DNA of 64,000 bases, taken from positions 682,001 to 746,000 of the forward strand of contig NZ_JADWYR010000002.1 in the NCBI RefSeq assembly GCF_015831355.1, in the 5' to 3' direction. The first letter of the stretch is position 1. Each line of letters opens with the position of its first letter. This document shows positions 51,625 to 59,015 of the stretch, in pieces. Source of the stretch: Panacibacter microcysteis. GTDB lineage: Bacteria > Bacteroidota > Bacteroidia > Chitinophagales > Chitinophagaceae. Position numbers and translations under genes: made by a program. Below the pieces are notes generated by a model that had not been told where the DNA came from, made no database searches, and saw nothing but the letters and a program-made list of their open reading frames with translations.

Positions 51625-52158
51625 TTATGCATGACTGCTTTCCTGTACCTGCTGCATCCCCGCTTTGTGTGCGCTGCTATACATCATCCAGCCGAGTAGT
51701 AAAAAAATAAGTGGTGCAAGCCATAAATACTGAAACGGAAAACTGAAAGGTTTTATATCATTGATCACCGATTCGTTGTTGAGTACGCTTACCGTTATTG
51801 AATCTGCTACCCGCAGCGTTTCGAGCTTTGCCACATCTAAGGTTTGAAAGCGGTCTTTCTTCATTATGCCGTTTTCTACATACATATAACTGATAATTCG
51901 TGGGTTTGTGCCGTTTATTCGCGTGGTATAGTTTCTTTCTATCCAGGTGATCTTTGCGTTTTGCACATGTCCTTTACCTATAATCTCCTCGTAGTTGTAG
52001 CGCTCATATGGTTCGGTTAATTTATGCATGATGTTTAACAGTATAGCCGGCATTACAACCAGGCCTAAAAGCATAAACAATAAACCGATCATTGAAAATG
52101 GTCTTTTGCTTTTGATTCCGTGCAGGTAAGCTGCCAATGCGCCGCCGGTTTTTTTCAT
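51625..52158 (-). CDS. Two-helix membrane protein, DUF3592-like
   Basis: This 177-residue protein has a cytoplasmic N-terminus, a first helix at about 23-44 (MIGLLFMLLGLVVMPAILLNI), an extracytoplasmic beta-rich domain (GKGHVQNAKITWIERNYTTRINGTNPRIISYMYVENG, RVADSITVSVLNN) and a second helix near the C-terminus (LWLAPLIFLLLGWMMY). The layout is like DUF3592 proteins of unknown function; similarity is by layout only. It lies between the NtrC-type gene and the efflux operon, transcribed divergently from the operon. Confidence 0.65.
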   Translation of the reverse strand: MKKTGGALAAYLHGIKSKRPFSMIGLLFMLLGLVVMPAILLNIMHKLTEPYERYNYEEIIGKGHVQNAKITWIERNYTTRINGTNPRIISYMYVENGIMKKDRFQTLDVAKLETLRVADSITVSVLNNESVINDIKPFSFPFQYLWLAPLIFLLLGWMMYSSAHKAGMQQVQESSHA

Positions 52159-52283
52159 GTTGTTGTAAGTGGTACTACTAATATATACAATCGGTTTAAT
52201 ACCCTGTATGGCTTGTTTGCAACGGTGCCGGGTGGTGGCTTTACTGCAGGGTAAACACCCATGTTACACTACCGCACACAAAT

Positions 52284-52311
52284 TGTATCAAAACCGTACA
52301 CCGGTGTTTTG
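52284..52311. promoter_or_regulatory. Putative NtrC enhancer site 2
   Basis: TGTATCAAAA, then CCGTACACC, then GGTGTTTTG. CAAAAC and GTTTTG are inverted arms 11 nt apart. Its first base lies 68 bp before the TGGCAC box at 52352. Confidence 0.6.
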
Positions 52312-52351
52312 TAGTAAATCATAACTCGTTGTATTTCAATCGATAATTTTC

Positions 52352-52367
52352 TGGCACTACTCTTTAT
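52352..52367 (+). promoter_or_regulatory. Candidate sigma-54 promoter of the efflux operon
   Basis: TGGCAC (-24 box) is followed after 5 nt by TTTAT where TTGC(A/T) is usual. The -12 GC is missing, so the call rests on the -24 box and the enhancer placed at nearly the same distance as at the second promoter (58942). Confidence 0.45.
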
Positions 52368-52399
52368 TTAATAATGTCGTTCGCAGAAGAATTATGGTG

Positions 52400-52488
52400 C
52401 ACAAACCGCGGACTGAAGATGAACAAAGAACAGAAAGATGAAAGGATTGCGACGCAACAGGTGATGCACAAAGTTCTTTAGCCGGTAT
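52400..52488 (-). repeat. Dispersed intergenic repeat, copy 21 (type B variant)
   Basis: The reverse-strand core is 52439-52458 (GTTGCGTCGCAATCCTTTCA), the same sub-family as copy 18. GTGCATCACCT is the left flank and CAGTCCGCGG is in the right one. It lies between the putative promoter and the HlyD start, so it would be transcribed in the leader. Confidence 0.8.
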
Positions 52489-52594
52489 CAAAAAAAAATT
52501 TATTCAAGATAGTTTAGTTTCTCATGTGCAATTCGAACCTGTGTTTCTACACCGGGTTTCTTTTTAAAATTCATAAAGCAAAAAATTTAAAACA

Positions 52595-53848
52595 GTGGAC
52601 AGAGTAATTGAAAAAAAGAAATGGAGCAAAAAACGGATACTCACAATTGTAGGTATCGTGGCATTGGCGGGTTTAATATTTGCCAGTATTTATTTTACAT
52701 CTGGCGGCAGTAAACTGAATGTAGATACTGAACGCATTACCGTAAGCGAAGTAAAGAAAGGCGTGTTCCAGGAAACGATACCTGTAAATGGTGTTGTACT
52801 GCCTGAAACATCTATTTACCTGGATGCAGTAGAAGGAGGCCGTGTGGAAGAAAAATATGTGGAAGACGGCACCATTATGAAAAAAGGACAACCTATTTTG
52901 CGCCTGAGCAATACTGATCTGGAACTGAGCCTTGTAAACCAGGAAACAGCGGTGTACAACCTGCTTACGCAGATGCAGATAAGCCGCAACGCCGCACAGC
53001 AAAATACCATTAACAACCTGAACCAGATGACGGATGTTGACAATGACCTGAAAGAAGCCAAGCGCTTGTATGATCTTAACAAACACCTGTACGAGAACAA
53101 GGCAATAGGCTCTCAGGAATACAAACAATCTGAGATCAAATACAATTACCAGGTAGAAAAATCGAAGCTTACGGAGCAGATTTTACAACAGGATTCTGCA
53201 TCTAACAAACAGCAACTGGCGCAGGCGCAGCAATCTTACCAGGGTTCTCAGAATGCATTGGCCGTAATGCGCAAAAAAGTAGGTGATCTTATCGTACGTT
53301 CACCGGTAGACGGCCAGCTTACATCGCTCGATGCAGAAGTTGGACAAAGCAAAAACAAAGGTGAACGTCTGGGGCAGATAGATGTAATGGGCAGCTATAA
53401 AGTGCGTGTAGATGTGGATGAACATTATCTTTCCCGCATTTATGCCGGTTTAAAAGGCCATTTCGATTTTGCCGGTAAAAATTATGAACTCGAAATACGC
53501 AAAGTGTACAGCCAGATTGTAAACGGCCGTTTCCAGGTAGACATGATCTTTACCGGGAAAATTCCTGAAGGTGTACGCCGCGGACAAACATTGCAGATTT
53601 TACTTGCATTGAGCGACGAAAGAGAATCGCTGCTGCTGGCTAAAGGCGGCTTTTACCAGCAAACTGGTGGCAACTGGGTTTTCAAACTGAGCAAAGATGG
53701 CTCCACTGCTTACAGGGTAGATATACAACTGGGCAACCAGAACCCTGATTACTACGAAGTGGTAAGCGGTCTTGAGCCTGGCGATAAAGTGGTGACCAGC
53801 AGTTATGAGAACTATGATAAAATGCAGGAATTAGTTTTAAAGAAGTAG
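52595..53848 (+). CDS. HlyD/MacA-type efflux periplasmic adaptor
   Basis: This 417-residue adaptor has one membrane helix (about 16-36), a barrel-sandwich/lipoyl half (VPVNGVVLPETSIYLDAVEGGRVEEKYVEDG, later LIVRSPVDGQLTSLDAEVGQSKNKGERLG), a coiled-coil hairpin between them (about 110-225, Gln/Asn-rich), and a beta-barrel to C-terminal membrane-proximal domain (VSGLEPGDKVVTSSYENYD). It should bridge an inner-membrane ABC permease to an outer-membrane channel. The start codon is a GTG at 52595. It is the first gene of an operon with the ATPase 53 bp downstream. Confidence 0.92.
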   Translation: MDRVIEKKKWSKKRILTIVGIVALAGLIFASIYFTSGGSKLNVDTERITVSEVKKGVFQETIPVNGVVLPETSIYLDAVEGGRVEEKYVEDGTIMKKGQPILRLSNTDLELSLVNQETAVYNLLTQMQISRNAAQQNTINNLNQMTDVDNDLKEAKRLYDLNKHLYENKAIGSQEYKQSEIKYNYQVEKSKLTEQILQQDSASNKQQLAQAQQSYQGSQNALAVMRKKVGDLIVRSPVDGQLTSLDAEVGQSKNKGERLGQIDVMGSYKVRVDVDEHYLSRIYAGLKGHFDFAGKNYELEIRKVYSQIVNGRFQVDMIFTGKIPEGVRRGQTLQILLALSDERESLLLAKGGFYQQTGGNWVFKLSKDGSTAYRVDIQLGNQNPDYYEVVSGLEPGDKVVTSSYENYDKMQELVLKK

Positions 53849-53901
53849 TAACAAAATAATATATTAAACGTAACACAATAACCAAAATAAAATAACCGGT
53901 C

Positions 53902-54579
53902 ATGATAAAAATTACAGACCTCGAAAAAGTGTACCGCACAGAAGAAGTGGAAACCGTTGCACTGAACAAACTAACTGTTGAAGTAAAAGAAGGCGAGTTC
54001 GTTGCAGTAATGGGCCCTTCCGGTTGCGGCAAATCAACCCTGCTGAATATTCTTGGTTTATTAGATGATCCGGATGCAGGCAGTTTTGTTTTTAATGGTA
54101 TTGAAGTAGCCAGGTTCAACGAGCGCAAACGTGCCGACCTGCGCAAACACAACATCGGTTTTGTGTTCCAGAGCTTTAACCTGATTGATGAACTGACCGT
54201 TTTTGAAAATGTGGAATTACCACTTATTTATACCGGCGTAAAAGCTGCAGACAGGAAGAAACGTGTAGAAGAAGTACTCGACAAAGTACAGATCATGCAC
54301 CGCCGCAATCACTATCCACAGCAGCTTTCAGGTGGTCAGCAACAGCGTGTGGCCGTTGCAAGAGCCGTGGTAAACAAGCCCAAACTGATACTGGCCGATG
54401 AGCCTACGGGTAACCTCGATTCATCTAACGGTAACGAAGTTATGCAGTTGCTTACAGAATTAAATGAGCAGGGCACAACCATCGTTATGGTTACGCACAG
54501 CGAACATGATGCACGCTACAGCCACCGCATTGTACGCATGCTCGACGGGCAAACCGTTACAGAAAATATATTGATCTGA
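53902..54579 (+). CDS. ABC transporter ATPase, LolD/MacB-like
   Basis: This 225-residue ATPase has Walker A GPSGCGKST (38-46), the Q-loop VFQSFNLIDELTVFENVELPL, signature LSGGQQQRVAVARA, Walker B LILADEPTGNLDS and the H-loop VTHSEHD. It belongs to the MacB/LolD family, which works with FtsX-like permeases in mechanotransmission rather than ordinary transport. It is the only ATPase gene in the cluster, so it may serve all three large permeases (55018, 59016 and 61807). Confidence 0.95.
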   Translation: MIKITDLEKVYRTEEVETVALNKLTVEVKEGEFVAVMGPSGCGKSTLLNILGLLDDPDAGSFVFNGIEVARFNERKRADLRKHNIGFVFQSFNLIDELTVFENVELPLIYTGVKAADRKKRVEEVLDKVQIMHRRNHYPQQLSGGQQQRVAVARAVVNKPKLILADEPTGNLDSSNGNEVMQLLTELNEQGTTIVMVTHSEHDARYSHRIVRMLDGQTVTENILI

Positions 54580-54609
54580 TCTTAATATTAACCATCAAAT
54601 TACACCAAC

Positions 54610-54828
54610 ATGAAAGCCATAGCTGCCCATATAGTAAGAGCAACCCTGTTACTTACATTATATGTTTGCTGCAGCAGTTTGGTTTGCTGCGAAGCAGTTA
54701 ATGTTTCGCTTCCCGAAACGACAAACTCAACAACAGACAACAACAATAAGGGTTTTAACAAGCATACCATAGACGAAGAAATTACGCCGCTGCGTTTGAT
54801 ATCTATTCGTCTTACAGAGTTGTTGTAG
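54610..54828 (+). CDS. Small exported protein of unknown function
   Basis: This 72-residue frame starts 30 bp after the ATPase gene. It has a positively charged start and a hydrophobic stretch (MKAIAAHIVRATLLLTLYVC) with several cysteines (VCCSSLVCCEA), so it may be an exported or lipidated peptide. The rest is polar (Thr/Asn-rich). No family is recognised. Position inside the operon supports expression, but it could also be a chance frame. Confidence 0.4.
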   Translation: MKAIAAHIVRATLLLTLYVCCSSLVCCEAVNVSLPETTNSTTDNNNKGFNKHTIDEEITPLRLISIRLTELL

Positions 54829-54840
54829 CATTTTTATGAG

Positions 54841-54925
54841 CCGGGCTGCATTGCTGCTATTGAGCACCTGTTGCGTCGCACTCTTGTACTCAAGAAGCGC
54901 TGTGCGCCACAGTGCAACACGCTTA
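54841..54925 (+). repeat. Dispersed intergenic repeat, copy 22 (type B)
   Basis: The perfect type B core is 54870-54889. The left flank CCGGGCTGCATTGCTGCTAT is the one seen with type A cores in copies 6, 11, 13 and 19, so the flank and core types are mixed. Confidence 0.85.
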
Positions 54926-54958
54926 CAGCACACAACATTGCCGCCGGCACTACATACT

Positions 54959-54988
54959 ATATCAGCAGTAAACACCTGCTGCTGATAT
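54959..54988. promoter_or_regulatory. Perfect inverted repeat upstream of the first permease gene
   Basis: ATATCAGCAG (54959-54968) and CTGCTGATAT (54979-54988) are perfect 10-bp arms with a 10-nt spacer, 30 bp before the permease ATG. It may be an operator, or an mRNA hairpin that separates permease expression from the upstream genes. Confidence 0.5.
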
Positions 54989-55017
54989 CTATTTAACCTA
55001 TACCAAATTCTCCTGTC

Positions 55018-57381
55018 ATGTTCAAGAATTTTTTCAAAGTTGCTTATAGAAATCTTTTCCGCAACAAAGGGTTCACCTTTATAAATATTGCCGGGCTGGC
55101 GGTAGGTATGGCAAGTGCCATGCTTATATTGTTGTGGATACATAATGAGGTTACTTATGATCAGTTTCATGAAAAGAAAGACCGCATTTACGAGGCATGG
55201 AACCGTGCAGAATTCAGCGGCGAGCTGCAATGCTGGAACACCACACCAAAAGTGCTCGCCAGAACGCTGGAAAAAGACCTGCCGGAAGTGGAACAGGCGG
55301 TACGTGTAGACTGGCAAAACAGCCATCTCTTTAGCGTAGGAGAAAAAAGATTAACCGTAGAAGGTAATATTGTAGATTCAAATTTTCTGCAGGTATTTAC
55401 GTTCCCGCTTGTAAAAGGCAACCTGAAAACCTGTCTTACAGACCCGCACTCCATTGTACTTACAGAGAAGCTGGCAAAAAAAGTATTTGGTAACGAAGAC
55501 CCTATGGGCAAGGTTATCAGGATAGATAACAAAGACAATTATACCGTAACAGCTATTGCAAAAGACCTTCCTTCTAATACGCGTTTTGGTTTCGAATATT
55601 TATTACCCTGGGCCTTTAAACGTGCACAGGGTGAAGATGATCCTTACTGGGGTAATAACAGCACGAGAACTTATGTACTGCTTAAACCTAATGCATCTGA
55701 AGCATCTGCCAATGCAAAAATGAAAGTACTAAAACCAAAGTATGATAAAGATGAACCGAAATGGGAAATGTTTATTTATCCCATCAGCAAATGGCGTTTG
55801 TATTCCAGCTTTACCAATGGTAAAGAAGATGGCGGTGGCATGATACAGGTAGTAAGATGGTTTGGCATTATTGCAGGTTTTATACTGCTGATAGCCTGTA
55901 TCAATTTTATGAACCTGAGCACAGCCCGTAGCGAGAAAAGAGCAAAGGAAGTGGGCATTAGAAAAGTGGTGGGCGCAAAAAAGATCAGTCTCATCAGCCA
56001 GTTTATTGGAGAATCTGTCTTACTTGCTTTTGGCGCTGCCGTACTGGCAATCGTTATTGTTCAGTTATGCCTTGATGGTTTTAATACCCTTACTGATAAC
56101 CGTCTTGAGATAGAATACAGCAACATCAACTTCTGGTTTTCTGCCCTGCTGTTTATCATCTTTACCGGCTTTTTAGCCGGTAGTTACCCGGCATTTTTTC
56201 TGTCGTCGTTTCAGCCTGTAAAGGTGCTGAAGGGCACATTTAAAAAGGCCAATGCTTTGGTTACACCACGTAAAGTGCTGGTGGTGCTACAGTTTACCTT
56301 TGCCATTATTCTCATTATTTGTACGCTTATCGTTAAGCAACAAATAGACTACGCGCAAAGCCGCGAAACCGGTTACAACAGGAACAACCTTGTATACCAC
56401 ATTTTTACAGGTGATATTGACAAGAACTATTTACTTATCAAAAATGAATTACTGTCATCTGGTATTGCAACAGCAGTAACCAAAACAAGTGCACCTATTA
56501 CACAAAGCTGGAGTGATGGCTGGGGACAGGAATGGGAAGGCAAAGACCCCAATGATAAAACAGATTTTTACCGGTTTAATGCAGATGAAGGCCTTGGCAA
56601 AACGGCAGGTTTAACTTTTGTAAACGGAAGGGATTTCGATCTCAGGCAATTTCCAACAGATTCAACAGGTATGATCATTAATGAGTCTGCATTGAAAGTA
56701 ATGAAGTTTAAAGACCCGATTGGTAAAATTGTAAAAGACAACGGGCAGGACTGGCATATTGTAGGTGTGATAAAAGATTTCATTCTTACCAATCCGTACG
56801 AGCCTACGCGGCCAATGCTGATAGCCGGCGCCAAAGCGTGGTTCCAGACAATGCTGATCAAATTCAACAGCAACAACTCTACAGCTGCCAACCTGAAAAA
56901 AGCAGAAACGATTTTCAAGAAGTATAACCCTGAATATCCTTTCGAATACAAATTTGTAGATGAAGAATATGCACGCAAGTTTGAAAATGAAAAACGGCAG
57001 GGCACCATGGCAGCCATCTTTGCGGGATTGACCATTTTTATATCCTGCCTCGGTTTGTTTGGTCTTGCTACCTATATGGCTGAGAACCGCATAAAGGAAA
57101 TTGGTGTACGCAAGGTACTGGGCGCTTCTGTTACGAGCATTACTACCTTACTGTCTAAAGACTTTTTGATATTGGTACTTATTTCGTTTGTTATTGCAGC
57201 ACCGGTAGCCTGGTGGGCTATGAATTCCTGGCTGCAGAGTTACAACTATCGTGTGCCGATTGCGTGGTGGATATTTGTAATTACACTGCTGTTGTCTGTC
57301 TTTATTGCCATTGCAACAGTTAGCTACCAGGCTATAAAAGCCGCGATAGCAAATCCTGTGAAGAGTTTGAGGACGGAATAG
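55018..57381 (+). CDS. FtsX/MacB-type ABC permease 1
   Basis: This 787-residue protein is built of two MacB_PCD/FtsX halves. It has an N-terminal helix (GFTFINIAGLAVGMASAMLILLWI), a periplasmic domain (residues about 45-270), three helices (ending near 400), a further helix around 420-440, a second periplasmic domain, and a last three-helix FtsX unit (from about 660) containing GLFGLATYMAENRIKEIGVRKVLGAS. The ERKKEIGIRK-like motif appears twice (AKEVGIRKVVGAKK and IKEIGVRKVLGAS) where the permease contacts the ATPase. Export or envelope stress relief is the usual role of such MacB-type complexes; the substrate is unknown. Confidence 0.93.
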   Translation: MFKNFFKVAYRNLFRNKGFTFINIAGLAVGMASAMLILLWIHNEVTYDQFHEKKDRIYEAWNRAEFSGELQCWNTTPKVLARTLEKDLPEVEQAVRVDWQNSHLFSVGEKRLTVEGNIVDSNFLQVFTFPLVKGNLKTCLTDPHSIVLTEKLAKKVFGNEDPMGKVIRIDNKDNYTVTAIAKDLPSNTRFGFEYLLPWAFKRAQGEDDPYWGNNSTRTYVLLKPNASEASANAKMKVLKPKYDKDEPKWEMFIYPISKWRLYSSFTNGKEDGGGMIQVVRWFGIIAGFILLIACINFMNLSTARSEKRAKEVGIRKVVGAKKISLISQFIGESVLLAFGAAVLAIVIVQLCLDGFNTLTDNRLEIEYSNINFWFSALLFIIFTGFLAGSYPAFFLSSFQPVKVLKGTFKKANALVTPRKVLVVLQFTFAIILIICTLIVKQQIDYAQSRETGYNRNNLVYHIFTGDIDKNYLLIKNELLSSGIATAVTKTSAPITQSWSDGWGQEWEGKDPNDKTDFYRFNADEGLGKTAGLTFVNGRDFDLRQFPTDSTGMIINESALKVMKFKDPIGKIVKDNGQDWHIVGVIKDFILTNPYEPTRPMLIAGAKAWFQTMLIKFNSNNSTAANLKKAETIFKKYNPEYPFEYKFVDEEYARKFENEKRQGTMAAIFAGLTIFISCLGLFGLATYMAENRIKEIGVRKVLGASVTSITTLLSKDFLILVLISFVIAAPVAWWAMNSWLQSYNYRVPIAWWIFVITLLLSVFIAIATVSYQAIKAAIANPVKSLRTE

Positions 57382-57559
57382 GGTTGAGTCAGAGGGGAAA
57401 GCGGCGGTGAGTGGTAAAGAGAAAAAGGGAAGCAATATTTAAGTGCGGCAATAAAGAAGATTATTTTAAAAATATTTTACCTGCACTGTAACCTTACGCA
57501 CTGGTAAACGTTTGACATGAAACACCGCTTATTGCTGACAGTTATATGAGGCAACAATG

Positions 57560-57642
57560 TAACAACACATCGAAAAGCTGAATAAAGATTTGCAGTACAA
57601 GTGAGTGACACAACGAAGACGGGAAAAGATCTGTAGCCCGTT
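57560..57642 (-). repeat. Dispersed intergenic repeat, copy 23 (type A)
   Basis: The perfect reverse-strand type A core is 57595-57614. The right-flank equivalent is TTTATTCAGCTTTTCGATGTG, related to copy 20. It lies between the first permease and the DUF4097 gene, inside the longest frame of the latter. Confidence 0.85.
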
Positions 57643-57676
57643 ACCAAAAATAATCGCACAAAAAAAAATCACAAAC

Positions 57677-58714
57677 ATGAAAAAGTATTTATTGTTTTTA
57701 CTGGCTGCCTCTTCAACAGCCTTTACCGTTAATGCACAGGATAGCAAAGAACCTTACCTGACACAATCATTAAGCACCGAAACAATTAAGCAGGTAAATG
57801 TTGAAACCAGCGGTGGCAGCATTGCGGTAAGTGGCACATCTGCAGGTGAAGCCCGTATTGAAATGTGGGTAAACGCCAATAATATGAAGAACACACTTTC
57901 AAAAGAAGAAATTAAAAAACGACTGGAAGAAGATTATGTGGTGAAGATAAATGTATCTGGCAATACACTTACGGCCACTGCTAAAAACAAAAGTAATAAC
58001 TGGGACTGGAAAAGATCTTTGAGTATTTCATTCAAGATATATGTTCCGTCTAACGTGTCTACCGATCTTAGTACAAGCGGTGGAAGTATTAAACTGAGCG
58101 AATTGAACGGTTCACAAAATTTCAGAACAAGCGGCGGCAGTTTGAAAATAGATAAAGTATCCGGAAGGATTGATGGCAAAACAAGTGGCGGCAGCATTAC
58201 GGTTACCAACTGCAGCGATAACATTGATCTTAGCACAAGCGGTGGTTCTATTACTGCTGATAACTGCAAAGGAAGCATGGAACTTTCTACCAGCGGCGGC
58301 TCTTTGCATCTTTCAAATCTTGATGGCACAACGCAGGCAAATACAAGCGGCGGCAGGATAGATGCCGATAACATTAAAGGTAAACTTTCTGCTTCTACCA
58401 GTGGTGGCAGTGTACACCTCAGCAACATTCGCGGTACACTTGAAACATCTACCAGCGGTGGCAGTATGGATATTCAGATAGCTGAGCTTGGTGAATATGT
58501 AAAAGTGAGCAATTCTGGTGGTGGCATAGATATTATACTTCCTGCAAACAAGGGCCTGGATGTTGACTTACATGGTAACAGGGTGAAAGTAAACCCGATG
58601 AACAATTTTAGTGGCGATACTGATGATAACAGTATAAGAGGCACAATGAATGGTGGTGGTACACCTGTAAAAGTACACGCCGGCAGCGGTCATGTAAATG
58701 TAACATTCAAATAA
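57677..58714 (+). CDS. DUF4097 family beta-strand repeat protein, exported
   Basis: The ATG at 57677 gives 345 residues with a signal peptide (MKKYLLFLLAASSTAFTVNAQ). The mature part from about residue 45 onward repeats the motif (S/T)SGGS(I/L/M) at least eight times at intervals of roughly 18 residues, each followed by an alternating strand such as IKLSELNG, LKIDKVSG, ITVTNCSD or LHLSNLDG. This fits the right-handed beta-helix of DUF4097/DUF2807 proteins. The cellular location should be periplasm or surface; no role is established. It lies between two permease genes and is followed by a strong terminator. Confidence 0.88.
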   Translation: MKKYLLFLLAASSTAFTVNAQDSKEPYLTQSLSTETIKQVNVETSGGSIAVSGTSAGEARIEMWVNANNMKNTLSKEEIKKRLEEDYVVKINVSGNTLTATAKNKSNNWDWKRSLSISFKIYVPSNVSTDLSTSGGSIKLSELNGSQNFRTSGGSLKIDKVSGRIDGKTSGGSITVTNCSDNIDLSTSGGSITADNCKGSMELSTSGGSLHLSNLDGTTQANTSGGRIDADNIKGKLSASTSGGSVHLSNIRGTLETSTSGGSMDIQIAELGEYVKVSNSGGGIDIILPANKGLDVDLHGNRVKVNPMNNFSGDTDDNSIRGTMNGGGTPVKVHAGSGHVNVTFK

Positions 58715-58750
58715 AAAAACTTGCTGGTTGTAGTCAACACAGGCAGTTAT

Positions 58751-58779
58751 AATGCAGCTCACAGAGCTGCATTTTTTTT
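58751..58779 (+). terminator. Rho-independent terminator after the DUF4097 gene
   Basis: The stem ATGCAGCTC / GAGCTGCAT with a 3-nt loop is followed by eight T bases, about 40 bp after the stop codon. Confidence 0.9.
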
Positions 58780-58872
58780 GCACATATTTTTTGGGTTTTG
58801 TGTTGCACAAGGTGATGCAGCAAAGGCAAACATCAACCAGCTGTTTTATTTGTATCGATAGTGAACGAAAGC

Positions 58873-58900
58873 TGTATCAAAAGCGTACACCACTATTCTG
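58873..58900. promoter_or_regulatory. Putative NtrC enhancer site 3
   Basis: TGTATCAAAA, then GCGTACACC, then ACTATTCTG. It matches site 2 in 18 of the first 19 bases. Its first base is 69 bp before the TGGCAC box at 58942. Confidence 0.6.
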
Positions 58901-58941
58901 TAAATACTCAGTAAATCATTGAAAACCATATGGTTATTTGT

Positions 58942-58957
58942 TGGCACAATTGTTTTT
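58942..58957 (+). promoter_or_regulatory. Candidate sigma-54 promoter of permease 2
   Basis: TGGCAC is followed after 5 nt by TTTTT. The -24 box is perfect but the -12 GC is absent. The distance from the enhancer-like site is the same, to within one base, as at 52352, which is the main support. The predicted transcript start is near 58968, about 48 nt before the ATG at 59016. Confidence 0.45.
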
Positions 58958-59015
58958 ACAAGGTAAAACGAATATTTTCGTTTTGATCGTTTTTCATACC
59001 GGAAACTTTACACTT

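Larger units (their letters stand above)
52159..52594. other. 436-bp regulatory region upstream of the efflux operon
   Basis: It contains enhancer-like site 2, a sigma-54-type -24 box, and repeat copy 21, in that order toward the HlyD gene. No gene is visible. Confidence 0.6.
58715..59015. other. 301-bp region: terminator, enhancer-like site 3, sigma-54-type box
   Basis: After the DUF4097 terminator, the region holds the third enhancer-like element and a TGGCAC box, then the start of the second permease. No gene is visible; the longest frame of the permease (from 58938) overlaps the promoter and is rejected. Confidence 0.6.
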
